Positions 22,879 to 34,311 of a stretch of DNA of 64,000 bases are shown one piece after another; position 1 is the stretch's first letter; every line of letters starts with the position of its first letter. The stretch spans positions 72,585,646 through 72,649,645 of the forward strand of contig JBANSL010000014.1 in NCBI GenBank assembly GCA_037127255.1, in the 5' to 3' direction. This DNA is from Persicaria tinctoria (lineage: Eukaryota > Streptophyta > Magnoliopsida > Caryophyllales > Polygonaceae). A program made the translations under genes and the position numbers. The notes under the pieces are model-generated. The model worked only from the letters and a program-made list of their open reading frames with translations, had not been told where the DNA came from and did no database searches.

Positions 22879-22974
22879 TATTTTATAATTAGCAAGAGAT
22901 TCGATCAGTTTGGTGGATTGATCGATGTGTTTCGCAATCAATTTGCTGAGGTTTGGGTGGCTTTTTTTTCTGCC

Positions 22975-22987
22975 TTTATAATAATGC
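22975..22987 (-). promoter_or_regulatory. TATA box of the AKR gene
   Basis: CATTATTATAAAG on minus lies about 100 bp before ATG 22878, a normal spacing for a plant gene with a leader of 60-70 nt. Only about 25-30 bp of original sequence remain beyond it before the hAT insertion starts at 23018. Confidence 0.5.
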
Positions 22988-23383
22988 ATCAAACTTAGGT
23001 ACGGTGAGTGATGTGATTAGAGCTGCAAGATCTGACCCGACCCGAGAAACTCGAACTGAAACCTGACCGAACCCGAAAATTTAGCGTTATGCATTACCCG
23101 AATCCGAGTCTGGCCGATGTTGACCCGAAACCCGAACACAGACAAACCCGACTAAACCCGGATCCGACTCAAATCAGACCCGACCCGAATTCCGACCCGA
23201 CCCGACTCCCAACCCGACTCGACTCCCAACAAACCCGACTCATAACCCGACCCGAATATCCTTGATTAATGACATATGAACAAACTTGATTAATAATATA
23301 TATTTGAAATTTTGAACTCATAAATATCAAATCTGAATAACAATTAACAAGCAATAACTATCTCAAAAATCAGAAATAAACAA

Positions 23384-24070
23384 ATCAGAAGTAGACCCGG
23401 GCAAACGCGAGCGCGGGCCGGGCTTGGGCCGGGCTTTACCCGAGATTTTAACCCGTTGTTGCGGGCGCGGGCCGGGCTTAGCCTGCTTAACGGGATAAAA
23501 GTCGTGTCCAAGCCCGTCCGTGAATGCGGGTGTGGGTAGCCCGCGGGTACCCGCAAATCTAATAATTTTTTCTTATTAATGCTATACTAATTAGATTTTT
23601 ATTACATATATAGGTAATATATATGTAGTTACTGTTTTTATTAGATTTACTAATTAGTATATATATATGTAATAAAAAACAGTGATATAGTAACTATATA
23701 TAGTTACTAATAAATCTAATAAAATGTACATATATATTAGTAACTAAACTAATTGATATTAAAAACAGTAACTATAGTTTTTTTTATAACAAAAGTAACT
23801 ATAGTTACTATAATTAGATTTACTAATTAGTGTATATATATATATAATAATAATACAGTAACTATAGTTACTAATAAAAACAATAACTATATAAGTAACT
23901 ATACTAATTATATTTTTTATTATATATATTAATGTTAATAAAAAAGGCGGGTACCCGTTACGGGCCGCGGGCCGGGTCTAGCGGCTCGCATGGGCTTTTC
24001 CCTCTACCCAAGCCTGTCCAATTTCGCGGGCGAGCGGGCCGGCCCGCATTTGCCCAGGCCTAATCAGAAG
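23384..24070. mobile_element. 671-bp hAT element nested in the 4.5-kb hAT
   Basis: The element is 23392-24062, flanked by ATCAGAAG at 23384-23391 and 24063-24070 (perfect 8-bp duplication). Termini are TAGACCCGGGCAAACGCG and, inverted, TAGGCCTGGGCAAATGCG. GC-rich GGGCCGGGC arms enclose an AT-rich centre with repeated AGTAACTATA words. It inserted after the surrounding hAT. Confidence 0.85.
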
Positions 24071-24419
24071 CTCCCCTAACTTACAAATTACAAAAACTAT
24101 CTCACAAAATCACAAAAACAGAAATCACAAAACTATCTCACAAATAAGAAATAACAAATCTTTTTTTTTATTCAAAGGCTGTCATATAGCTTCTTTATTC
24201 CATTAGAAAAAGAATGCTCAAACATGACAGTAAGTAATCAAAGTGTCTATGACAGTAAGTAATCAAAGTGTCTTCTAAATAATCAGGTGGTTCTAAGAAA
24301 TAACAAATCTGAATAACAATTAACAAGCAATAACTATCTCACAAATCACAAAAACATTGTTCTCCTAACTTACCTTCAGTAGGAGATTCGGACAAGATAA
24401 TACTAATACTATCTTCTAA

Positions 24420-24730
24420 TACTATGTTTACAAACGTACTACAGTCGTTCGAGTTGCAGCAGAGGTGGAGGGAGGGAGGAGTTGCAGCAGAGGTGGGCGG
24501 TGGCCTGGTGGGGGTCGGAATCGGAGGAAGGAGCCAAGGATGCACCGTACTGGTGGGTCGGACAGTCGTCCGAGTTGCCGCAGAAGCGGAGGGAGGAGTT
24601 ACAGCAGCCAGCAGAGGTGGGCGATGGCGGTGGTCTGGTGTGGTTGGACCGGATGCGGTGGCGGTGGCCTGGTGGGGGTCGGACTCGGAGAAAGGAGAGT
24701 CCTCCTGACCTCCCGTGCGGCACTGTGATC
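24420..24730. repeat. GC-rich degenerate repeat block inside the hAT
   Basis: The words GAGTTGCAGCAGAGGTGG, GGTGGCCTGGTGGGGGTCGG and GGGCGGTGG/GGGCGATGG recur two or three times over 300 bp. Frames are open on both strands only because of the low-complexity GC-rich content. It could be a captured exon that was duplicated. No domain is recognised. Confidence 0.4.
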
Positions 24731-25169
24731 GCCTAGCCGCCTAGGGTTGTTTAGCTATCAATTGGAAATTTGGGGTTTGGGATTAATTTTTTGGGTTTTT
24801 CTTTTTTTTTGAGTTTTAGCTTTCAAATTTCGATTGGTTTTTCTTTTTTACCATTTTACTATTTTTTTAGTTTTACATTTCCCTCGTATATTTTTTTCCT
24901 TTCCCTCCCAATAAAATTGCATCCTCTCTTCCCTCCCCAAATTTCATTCCCTCTTATTTTCATTTCCACCTTGATAGCTCCTTTACTTTCCCTTGATGAA
25001 ATACATTTGCTATAGTACTAATTTGTGCAGGATTGATAAAAGATAATAGTACGTATAAGGTATTATAGTTTATACATATTGGATATATTATTATCTTGCA
25101 GATTATATATGTTCGGACTAATTGGTTGAGTTAAATGGTGTAAATTCTATCTTATATCTTTTTAAACAC

Positions 25170-25740
25170 AATATCCTTGGCTATATATTTTTTGGTATTA
25201 TTGGATAAACATTTGTGTTATTCTAGAATTAAGTTGTTACGGGATTTAAAACTTAAATTGGAGATAAAGAGATCTCGACAACCATATCTCAGCAGCCATA
25301 AAGATCTCGGCCTGAAGATCTTCATCAGCAGAAATTCAAAAAGAAAAAGAGCTAGAAGATCTCGGCAGTGAGGTAGGCTTCGGGTTATAGAAGAGAGAAA
25401 GTTCTTCTAGGTTGTATCTAGGACTCATAAGGAAAGAGGAATAAAAGTTGTTGAATCCTAAGGATTGGATAACCCTAGGCGGGGACGTAGGCTGGTTAAT
25501 AGCCGAACCTCGTTAACAAGTCCTGTGTTATTTATTTCTCTGTTGATTTTCTAACGTTTGATTACATTGCAGAACTAGCAAGGCACGAAAAGTTCTGTTC
25601 AAGACCTTGAGATCGAGTTCAAGGTCTTGAAACTCAATATCCAGCCATTGAAGTTGCTTGTTCTAAAGGACTTTGCGAAAAGCGCTCATACTCTATTCAT
25701 CCCCCCCCCCTTCTAGAGTATTTGTCTATTACCGTTAATT
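25170..25740 (+). mobile_element. Probable Copia-type LTR fragment
   Basis: The text ending CTCTATTCATCCCCCCCCCC TTCTAGAGTATTTG resembles the 3' end of plant Copia LTRs, which often close with a C-rich CTCTATTCA motif. Upstream lies a CCTAAGGATTGGATAACCCT region with a splice-acceptor-like TTGCAG. No second LTR, primer site or coding sequence is visible, so it is a fragment. Family placement is tentative. Confidence 0.35.
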
Positions 25741-25839
25741 ACTTTAAGTACTCAATTCTTCACACCTAGTTTATGAAATTTCTTTTGTAATGAATAATCT
25801 AATTAATTAACAAAAATAAAATTTTACTTATATAATAAT

Positions 25840-26260
25840 CAATTTAATAAAAATAAAATGATCGATCAAAAAATTTGTAACGAATAAAATATAAAATCAT
25901 ACTTTTATTTAGACGTAAAAGATAATGATTTATTTATAACGAAGTTTATATCATCTACTTAAATACTTAATAATCTAACATAAATAATTGAATATAGTTT
26001 AACAAAACAAGATTACAGAATATGAATATATGATAGTTTTATAAGTTGTACACTTAATTTTAATACTTGTATTTAAAATTTTATATTATCTCACATAAGT
26101 AAAATTACCAAAAAAAATGATCGATCAAATCACTTGAAATGAATAAAATATAAAATCATAACTTTATTTAGACATAAAATATAATAATTTGTCTATAACG
26201 AATTTTATACCATCTACTTAAATACTTAATAATCAAACATAAATAATTGAATATGTTTTT
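25840..26260. repeat. Tandem duplication of an AT-rich unit
   Basis: The segment with ATGATCGATCAAA, GAATAAAATATAAAATCATA, CTTTATTTAGAC, CCATCTACTTAAATACTTAA and CATAAATAATTGAATAT is present at about 25856-26000 and again at about 26118-26252 with point changes. It lies within the large hAT. Confidence 0.6.
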
Positions 26261-27581
26261 TTTTTTAAAAAAAACAAGATTACGAGAATATGAATATATG
26301 CAATTATGAATTATGAATATATGATAGTTTAATAAGTTGTATTCATAATTTTATATTACCTTATTTTCCAAAATTTGATGAAGGATGAAGGGAATACTTT
26401 AAATGCATCGAATATTCGAATCCATTGAATATTCTAATTCATCGAATAATCGGTGATGAATTTATATGGGAGGATTAAGGTAATCTTGCTTAGTTATTTT
26501 CATATAGGCAATACTTTGTTTACCTTATCAATATTTAAGATTAACTCACAAAGGAGTCGGTTTACTAGATTACTCAAAACTCCAAAAGTCATCAACTCAT
26601 AGTATATTCATATAGATTGATGTAAATCATTACTCGTTTACTCATGTAATGAATTATGAATAATCGACTTGAATTCAAAATTCCCATTTCTCACTAATAA
26701 AAGATTAGTACAATGAGGATATTATAACTTGAATCATATACGTAGTATAATTTTTTTTGAAAACTATACTACGGATCGGTAAAAAGGTGTAATGATCGAA
26801 TCGTAGGATCGAAAGATCCTACCACATGGATAATTTTTTTATAAATGAAGTTAATAAGTTTAATATTAAATAAATATTATGTTAAATCATTAAAAAAACC
26901 CATAAAGACGGTCAAATTTTAAAAATAAACTAAATATAATATAGATTAACTAAATATATTATAAATTTATTAGATTAAAAGTGTAAATATTAGAAATTCC
27001 CTATAATAGACATTTTATAGGATCGTTAGAATCGCAAAAAAGAATCGGGATCGTTTTTTCATTTTTAGATCGTAGGATCGAAACGAGATTTTAACAGCAT
27101 TGGAGGTTACGAGACCATGCGTATATTATATATATTGAATCATATTTAAGTTTACTATAAATACTTTTTGAAATACACAAATAACATGAATTACATATTC
27201 AATTTAAAAAAATTGATTACCCGAAAGTCTCGAATGAACATGATTCAACAAATTCAACCCAAACAATTAAAAGTTTGAAACAAACGTAGACCTGCTTCTA
27301 CTTGAAACCTGAATGGGACCGGCCCGAAACCCGAACGAGACCGACCCGATTCTGACCGAAAACCCGAATGGGTCAAACCCGATTCTGACCGAAACCCGAC
27401 CAATCTGAATTTCATTTTGACCGAATCCGACCCGACCAAGTCAGACACATAAATTTTGACCGAGTTGACCCGACTCATCAGTGACCCGACCCGAATGTGT
27501 TCGACCCGAACCCGGCCGAATGACTCGAATTGCCAGCTCTAGATGTGATCTATTAATTGTAACTTCTTCCGATAATTACAG

Positions 27582-27770
27582 TACTTCCTCCGTTCGGCAA
27601 AACTTGTCGTTTACTATTCACACACGCTTTTTAAAAAGTTTGTACTTATTAATAATAATTACGAAATTGTTAAAAAAATTATTCAAAAATCTAGACATTT
27701 TATAAAGTTTTTAGCTCTTAAAAAACGTACATGATTAGTAAAACGTCAAGTTTTACCGAACGAGACAGTA
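27582..27770. mobile_element. Stowaway-like MITE
   Basis: The element 27584-27768 is flanked by TA on both sides. Ends are CTTCCTCCGTTCGGCAAAAC and, inverted, CTGTCTCGTTCGGTAAAAC, with the internal pair ACTTGTCG/CGTCAAGT. The size (185 bp) and TA duplication fit Tc1/mariner-derived Stowaway elements. It lies 40 bp beyond the large hAT. Confidence 0.7.
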
Positions 27771-27804
27771 TAATATATCAGGGCCCCTCACTTCCGTTAA
27801 AAAT

Positions 27805-28095
27805 AAAAATCGCTTTGAAAAGCGTACTGTACTGAATACAAATTCTGACCAAGCATTTAATAATTGGTGGACCCCACCATTTAATAATGACCACCGACTA
27901 ATTAAGTGGTGGACTCCACCGGCTGCAAGAAGGGCATGGAACACACGTCTATACAAAAATACACGATCGAATCTGAGATTTGAAATGCAGGTATCCCTAT
28001 ATACGCTGTAAAGAGGTTCCGAAATTATGATGCATGGGCAGTTCCGTCTTTTATCAATTACCGTCTATTCTATTGTGATGACTCACATAAAAGAT
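27805..28095. repeat. Two adjacent dispersed repeat copies
   Basis: 27805-28000 is a diverged copy of 4497-4730 (shared CTTTGAAAAGCGTACT and ATCTGAGATTT). 28010-28095 matches 33025-33100 almost fully (GGGCAGTTCCGTCTTTTA, CTATTCTATTGTGATGAC, CACATAAA). The second pair belongs to an LTR-like sequence described at 33015. Both copies stop at the truncated Copia. Confidence 0.6.
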
Positions 28096-29731
28096 TCCAT
28101 TTATGGCGAATAAAGAGTGAAATTCTTTGTTGTCAAATTCACGACCATTGTCACATTAGAAGCATTTGATGGATGTTTGAAACTGTGTTTTGATTTAGGC
28201 ATGGAACTTAACAAAGATAGGAAACACTTGAGACTTGAAATGCAACGGAAAGACCCATAAGAAATGAGTGTAATCATCAAGAAACAATAGATAGTACTTG
28301 CGACCCTCCTTACTAGGCACAGGAGAGGTCCAAATGTCAATATGAATGATATCAAAAGGGGCAAGGGTGGAGTTCAAAGAACGTTGGAACAGCAGTCTTG
28401 CATGTTTGCCTAACTGACAGGAAGAGCATAAACTAGAGCGTAGGTCTTTATTACAGGTGACAAGACTGAGAACGGAGGACATTTAGAACAGCAGTACTGG
28501 GATGGCCTAGGCGTGCATGCCACAGGCTGGACGACGATGCAGAGAGGGCAACCGGGCACGACTGACTGGACGCAGGAGGTGGTGTGACAGGGTAGAGCTC
28601 CCCGGTGCTGTTACATCTCATGCGAGTAACCCCCGTAGTAAGATCGTTCACAAAGAAACCAAAGGGATCAAACGTAAGGGAATCGTTATTGTCAGTAGTG
28701 AACCGACAGACAGAGATAAGGTTTTTGACAATCTTTGGGGCAATGAGGACATTGTTAAGGTGTAGTGGGTGGGTTGGGGTCTGTAATTTGGCATGGCCAA
28801 TCCCCGAAGTAGCAAGGTGACCACCATTGCCGATGATAATAGAGTGTGCAGGACCTTTAAAGGAAATAAAAGAGAGGTTACCTAAGGAGTTCGCCATATG
28901 CGAGGTGGCACCAGTGTCCATGTACCAAGAAGAGTCGGGGGTTGTCAACTGCGTAGATGAGAAGGTGTGATGCATAGCTGGCGGAACATAGCCTGGATCA
29001 GGCGATGTCAGACAGGCCTGAGGATCGGCATGTCGAGGGGTGGGATATCCAGAGTATCGGTGCATTTTTTTTATCCACCTAAGTTAATAAACAATTAACT
29101 CAGGGCCAAAAACGAAAATAGTAAAATACAAGGATGTTTCTGTAATTACTTCAAAAGAGATTAAATAACAAAATAAAAACCGAAGCTTTCTTCTTCGTTG
29201 GAAAGCGTCAACCGGAGACCTGAGTCGACAGAGATGGCTCGATGTGGGTGCTGGGGCTCGCGGAGTCCGGATCGGAGACGCGCGAGGGAGAGGCGGAGCG
29301 GAGGGGCTCGAATTTGGGGAGGGGGTGCTCGAGGTGGCGGATCCGGGGCTTGGGTGTACCGGATCTGAGCGAGGGGCTTAGGTGACGGCAGCGCAGGCTG
29401 GTGGCGAGGAGGAAGGTCGGAGGAAGAGGCTGGCGGCGCAGTGGGTGGCCGAATCCGGGAGCGAGGGAAGAGGACATAGAGAGGGGTGCGAGGCTCGGAT
29501 CCGGGCTCGAGGATGGCGGTGCAGGAGGAAGGTCGGAGGAAGAAGACCGGTGAGACGGGAGGATCAATTTAGGGTTCCGTTAGGAAGAAAAAGCTGTGAT
29601 ACCATGCAGAATGACAGAATTGATGTAAAGTCCTCCTCTAGGGTTTCATTTATTAGACAATGATATATATAGATTACAAGGTATTGGGCCTTTGGACCCA
29701 CTATACAATATAAGACCTATGTAATCTATCA
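28096..29731 (-). mobile_element. Truncated Copia retrotransposon (5' LTR, protease, start of integrase)
   Basis: On minus the 5' LTR (29605-29731) begins TGATAGATTACATAGG and ends CA, followed by the primer-site-like TGGTATCACAGC (29593-29604). The following 500 bp are Pro/Ser-rich in translation and lack a recognisable gag. The pol part then reads DTGATSHMANS (protease active site), WHARLGHPS (GAG-pre-integrase), CSSCQLGKHARL (integrase zinc region) and HIDIWTSP (first integrase Asp). Everything after about 28096 is missing, including RT, RNase H and the 3' LTR. Confidence 0.8.
28195..29065 (-). pseudogene. Copia pol fragment: protease, GAG-pre-integrase, integrase N-terminus
   Basis: Two overlapping minus-strand frames (28451-29065 and 28195-28482) carry the ordered motifs of Copia polyproteins: SSWYMDTGATSHM, ISVCRFTTDN, SLWHARLGHPS, then SSLCSSCQLGK and FDIIHIDIWTSPVPS, then YYLLFLDDYTHFLWVFPL. 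A frameshift separates the two, and the reading stops before the integrase catalytic triad is complete. It is non-functional. Confidence 0.8.
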
Positions 29732-30507
29732 GTGTCAACAACGACAAGTTGGCAGTTCTTCAATCCCCGGGGCGCTCGACCCAATCAGCCTCAAAAAGCT
29801 CATCTCCCCGGCGCTATCGCTTCTTGACAAAAGCGACTCGCCCCGCGCCTCGGCTCCCCTTTGTCATTTCCGCATCTCCAAGGACCTAGTACACCGCGCA
29901 CCTCCGCGTCCCCTCCCATGGGCGGCCATATCCATCGCATCAGGCCATTGGAATCGGTTCATCTAGGCGCTGCCGAAGTCCCGCGCCACGGTTCTCTACA
30001 CATATGAAACGAAGATCATAAGAAAATAAAACGCTCCAAGCTCCTGGGATTGAAGGTTTACGTCCCAAGCATCAAGAATTGTTGTCGATGGTTGCCGGGG
30101 AGAGCAAGGGGCAGGATCTCAAAACATTAAAGTCGGGTGTTTCGAAATCAGGAAGTACTCAAAACCCTTTTCTCCCTCTAAATAAATATGATTTTTAATA
30201 TACAATGTTTTACACTTACTATATTTCCTTAATTAGTTTCACACGTATTATTATTTGTTAATGACTAACTTTAGTACAAGATTAGTGCTTTCAAGTGGGC
30301 GTAAGTGAGAAAAGAGATTGCTATTTACATTGCACTTAAACCGGGGCATCATCGAAGAGCTTGCATTACAACTAATATTAGTGAAAGGTCGAAGATATGG
30401 CCCTTGCACCGGTCAGAAAGGGAAATCATGAGACAAAGTCATTCTTATGACTGATATTGGAGCAAAATCCGATTCCAGCTACAAGACGCATCAGGACATT
30501 AGCGCTT
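29732..30507. other. Unassigned segment with a 70-codon GC-rich frame
   Basis: On + near 29755-29965 an open frame reads IPGALDPISLKKLISPALSL and ends SGHWNRFI. Codon usage looks gene-like, but I do not recognise the family. It ends at a stop and continues into AT-rich sequence. It may be a captured exon next to the Copia LTR. Nothing else is supported up to the LTR at 30508. Confidence 0.3.
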
Positions 30508-32345
30508 TGATGTCCATGATTTGTGCCATGTTTTTATGCATATTTCAGCTCCTTATTCTATCGTCATATGTATTCTGGGTTGGGAATATAGTGAATTTGT
30601 ATAGTTTATTCTTATTTACCAAATTATGGAGTCTACACTAGTTTCTGTTTAATTTCGCAGAAATCGGACGCACTTTGGAGCTTAAAGGAAACTCATAAAG
30701 AAGCTAAGGATGGTGCAGCTGGGGAAAATGTCATATTTAGACACCCATCGTTCTGAATCAAGCTTTAATGTCTTCATGAGAGTTGTAGCCCTCGAAAAGA
30801 GCTTTCCAACGCATACTTATATGCGTCAATACGACGAACGGGGACTCGGGAAAGTGCGTTTCAAGAAGAGAGCATAATGTTGAGAGCTGACACATCTACT
30901 CGACGTCGACCAAATCTTCTCGACGTCGACCAGACAGAAAACCTACCCGAGTTCGAGAAGAGAAAGCCACTCGAGGAGCTACAAAGAGAAGCCGATTTCG
31001 ACGAGTTCTACTCGATGTCGACTAAAGTTCCTCGATGTCGACCACACCTGGGAGCCAATCCGAGCTCAAGAGGAGAAGATTGCTCGAAGATGCCGAAGAC
31101 CACTCGAGATTGAGGACTTTACTCAATGTCGACCAAACTTGGTCGACGTCGACCAGACGATTTTTGGGCCGCGAGTCCGTTGGGCCAATCTGAGCATGTG
31201 ATGATTACTTGAGCACGAAGCAAGGCCGAATCCATCCAATTCTATCAAGATCTATCTATGGAAGGAAGGATTTATCCACTACATGAAGATTTAGATATTT
31301 TCCTTTTAGGATTAATGTTTCTTTTATCAAAATTATATCTTTGGGACTAGATAGAGATTTATTTCATTAGATAACAAGGATTAAAGCCTATAAATAAAGC
31401 TCATGGGGCTAGTTTTTAGTCATTCCGAGCTAGAGAGAACACAAGTAGAGAGAGAGAGTGGAGGCCGAGAGGAGTAGAGGAGCGAGAGCAATTTGGATTC
31501 GATCGGTTGTAAGCTTTGGTTTATTTTAATGCAAGTAGTTATTTCCCTTTTATTATTGATGTCTTTTGCTATGATGAAGAGCGAGTAGTCCACCTACTTC
31601 TAGGGTTGGGGTGAGCCCGACGATAGCCAAGCGTGTTTGAGGCAAAGATTCGACATTTATTATGTTTTGATCATCCACTACCTTTTATATGTTTATTACC
31701 TAATTAATAGAGATTCAGGTTAACAACTTGGATTATAAACATAAAATTGGTAGATACAATTAGGGTTTCTTGAGAGAGTTGTCCAATTGTTGGAAAAGGC
31801 GAAAACTTGATCCTTTGATGCGATTGCAGAATTATTCCTCTTATTCTTGCCTTATGCATGTTTGGTTATCGTTGTTGCAAACCCCGATCTTGGAAGTTTT
31901 CTTTTATATTGTCTAAATCAAAATTTGCAATTCGTTTCATTACTGTTCTCTACTCGACATCGACTAAATCTAGTCGACGTCGACCCCTGATTTCTCGATC
32001 AAGCAAGATCGCTCTTGTTTTTGTCTCTGCAGGTACTCGAGATCGACCAGACCTAGTCGACGTCGAGGAGACCTAGTTGACGTCGACCACCACCAGTGAC
32101 GCTTTTTGCTTGAATTCGACTGTGATGGACCCCTGTCGACCAGCCTTGGTCGAGGTCGAGTACTCTGGAGTCGACTTCTGCCCGTGAGATTCATCCGCTA
32201 CCTGAGATCCGCTGACCAGCCTCCTCGAGGATCGATCTTGACTTCCTGTTGCTACATCTGGAGGAAGTCTTGTAATTATTTGTGTGGGAAAGATCTGGTT
32301 TGATTTATATTCTTATATTTTGAACTCGATTTCCTCCCTACAACA
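30508..32345 (+). mobile_element. TCGA-rich Gypsy-type solo LTR, copy A
   Basis: This 1.84-kb unit aligns with 58698-60679 from CAGAAATCGGACGCACTTTG through the TTTCCAACGCAT block, the CGAGTAGTCCACCTACTTC block, the CTTGGTTATCGTTGTTGCAA block and the GATTTCCTCC...CAACA end. Possible 5-bp flanks are CGCTT (30503-30507) and CACTT (32346-32350), one mismatch. The centre and tail carry many CTCGACGTCGACC-type words. No internal coding region lies beside it, so it is a solo LTR. Gypsy class is inferred from LTR length. Confidence 0.65.
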
Positions 32346-32511
32346 CACTTCGAGAAAGATTGCTTGAAGACCTTGAAATCTAACGAGGTGTCAAGCCTTT
32401 TATGAGGTTTATACATATTACTTTCAACTGGTCAGTTTGTTGTGAATTGATAGGGACAAGCTCAAAGAAATCTCATGAATAGAACAAGTCAAACACCCCA
32501 ACTTCAAGAAG

Positions 32512-32950
32512 GAAAAAACAATCGCCACTTACGGCCACCAGAAATCGCCACTTACGGCCACCGGAATTCGCCATTTACGGCCACCGGAAATCGCCACTTA
32601 CGGGCACCGGAATGTGCCTCTTACGACCACCGGAATTCGCCACATACGGCCACCGGAACTCGCCACTTACGACCACCGGAAATCGCCACTTACGACCACC
32701 GGAAATCGCGACTTACGGCCACCGGAATTCGCCACTTACGGCCACCGGAATTCGCCACTTACGGCCACCGGAATTCGCCACTTACGGCCACCGGAAATCG
32801 CCACTTACGGCAACCGGAAATCGCCACTTACGGCCACTGGAAATCGCCACTTACGGCCACCGAAAATCGCCACTTACGGCCAACGATAGGCACTCAAGGC
32901 CAAAACAACCGCTCAAGGCCAATAAGTCGCCATTTACGGCCAATGAATCA
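32512..32950. repeat. 23-bp minisatellite, about 19 copies
   Basis: The unit is TCGCCACTTACGGCCACCGG plus three variable bases (AAA, AAT or AAC positions), period 23 bp. Copies at the 5' and central part are 85-100% alike and decay at the right end (about 32880-32950, GGCCAATGAATC). Because 23 is not a multiple of three and the unit has no stop, all three + frames stay open. These frames are an effect of the repeat and not genes. Confidence 0.9.
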
Positions 32951-33014
32951 CCGATTTATCGGTCTTCCTTCATCATTGAGACATGATGAGGAAACCCGAG
33001 GGGCAATTGTAAAA

Positions 33015-33400
33015 GGGAAAATCCCGAAATTACGATGTAGGGGCAGTTCCGTCTTTTACCAATTACTGCCTATTCTATTGTGATGACCCACATAAATGTC
33101 TGGACCGTTTCATATATTTAATGGCTCGATCGACATCAATACGGTAACGGTTTCTTTTATTAAATATCAAAACCGTTTCAATTCCTTTAATTAAACGCCT
33201 TGACCGTTTCTTTTATTCTCAACTAATATAAATACGGGAAGGACATTCTTTCTAGAGGGACAACGACTGACTTGAGCGTCGGAGGAACCTCCAGGGGAGA
33301 CAAGCCCCACCCCGACCTCGTTTGTTCTTATTTTGCAGGCTACAGTTCGGGTGGAGTAGAGGATCAAGATCGATCTCCTTCAAAAACTATGATGCGAATT
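33015..33400 (+). mobile_element. Gypsy-like LTR 3' portion
   Basis: AATATAAATACGGGAAGG (TATA-like), then GACTTGAGCGTCGGAGG and TTTTGCAGGCTAC form the ordered end of many plant Gypsy LTRs. The upstream block 33025-33100 is repeated at 28010-28095. The 23-bp minisatellite directly precedes it and may be part of the same element. No coding region follows. Confidence 0.5.
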
Positions 33401-33732
33401 TTATGCATCATACTACCCTTGTCACATTCTTTTTCCATTATCGTCTTTTTAAATCAAAGGGCATTTTAGCGTTGTTTTCATCATGTCCATATCCACAAAT
33501 TTCAACTATCAAACACCAAACATCCTTTTTTTTTCCATTATGAACTTAGCCTATAAGGTAAACGAAATGTAAACAAATTTTATATAGGAATATATATATA
33601 TATCACTGTTCTAAAAATCGCGTCTAGGCGCCGCCTGGGCACCACCTAGGCGCTATGCGACAAGGTGCCTAGGAATTTTTACGCCTAGCCGGTCTCTAGG
33701 CGAATTTCCACCTAACCACCGCCTATAGGTAC

Positions 33733-34311
33733 CTTGTTATTAGAGATGGAAATCAACCCGCGGAGACCTGATCCATCCATTAATCCACCCCAAATATGTG
33801 GATGAAAACCCGAATAAATGGATAAATAAGTGGATGATGGATTAATGGATGATGGATCGGATCGGATATGGATGAAGAGGTGTCCAATCCACCACCCGGT
33901 CCATCACTCGATCCACCCACCCGATCCACTAAAATTACTTATTATATGTAGTTTTATCATATCTTTTATGCAACTTATATATTATATGTAACTTTATTTA
34001 ATAGTTTGAGTATTTATTTTTTGTGTAAGTTATGAATGATGAGTAATTTAAATTTAATATATTGAAATTTTATTTATTTTTATTAAGTTTTATTTCCATT
34101 TTGAAAATTACGATGGACATTTACATGAAATTTCTCACCCATATATTTCACCCGATCCACCCAATAACCCGCGGATGATGGATGGATCGGATATGGATGC
34201 AAGAGTTAGTGGATGATGGGTGGATCGGGTGGAGGAAATTTCTTAATGGATCGGGTGATGGAATGGGTACATCCACCCATAACCCGATCCATTTCCATCC
34301 CTACTTGTTAT
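33733..34311. mobile_element. 563-bp hAT element (nested)
   Basis: The element is 33741-34303, flanked by CTTGTTAT at 33733-33740 and 34304-34311 (perfect 8 bp). Termini are TAGAGATGGAAAT and, inverted, TAGGGATGGAAAT. The interior is rich in GGATGGATCGGAT and its complement near both ends. No coding sequence. Confidence 0.85.

Larger units (their letters stand above)
23010..27549. mobile_element. 4.5-kb hAT element inserted at the AKR promoter
   Basis: The element is 23018-27541. GATGTGAT occurs at 23010-23017 and 27542-27549, a perfect 8-bp target duplication. Ends are TAGAGCTGCAAGATC and, inverted, TAGAGCTGGCAATTC. Subterminal regions on both sides are rich in ACCCGACCCGA words (23025-23255; 27290-27530), as in many plant hATs. 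No transposase frame survives. The interior holds a second hAT (23392-24062), a GC-rich repetitive block (24420-24730), an LTR-like segment (about 25170-25740) and a duplicated AT-rich unit. Confidence 0.85.

Noticed and set aside
28517..28820. Two + strand frames of 71-82 codons
   Set aside because: They lie opposite the Copia protease frame and have no motif.
32512..32950. CRISPR-like array
   Set aside because: Units are head-to-tail with no unique spacers, and the genome is that of a plant.
32475..33083. Three overlapping frames of 91-202 codons
   Set aside because: They are the three readings of the 23-bp minisatellite.
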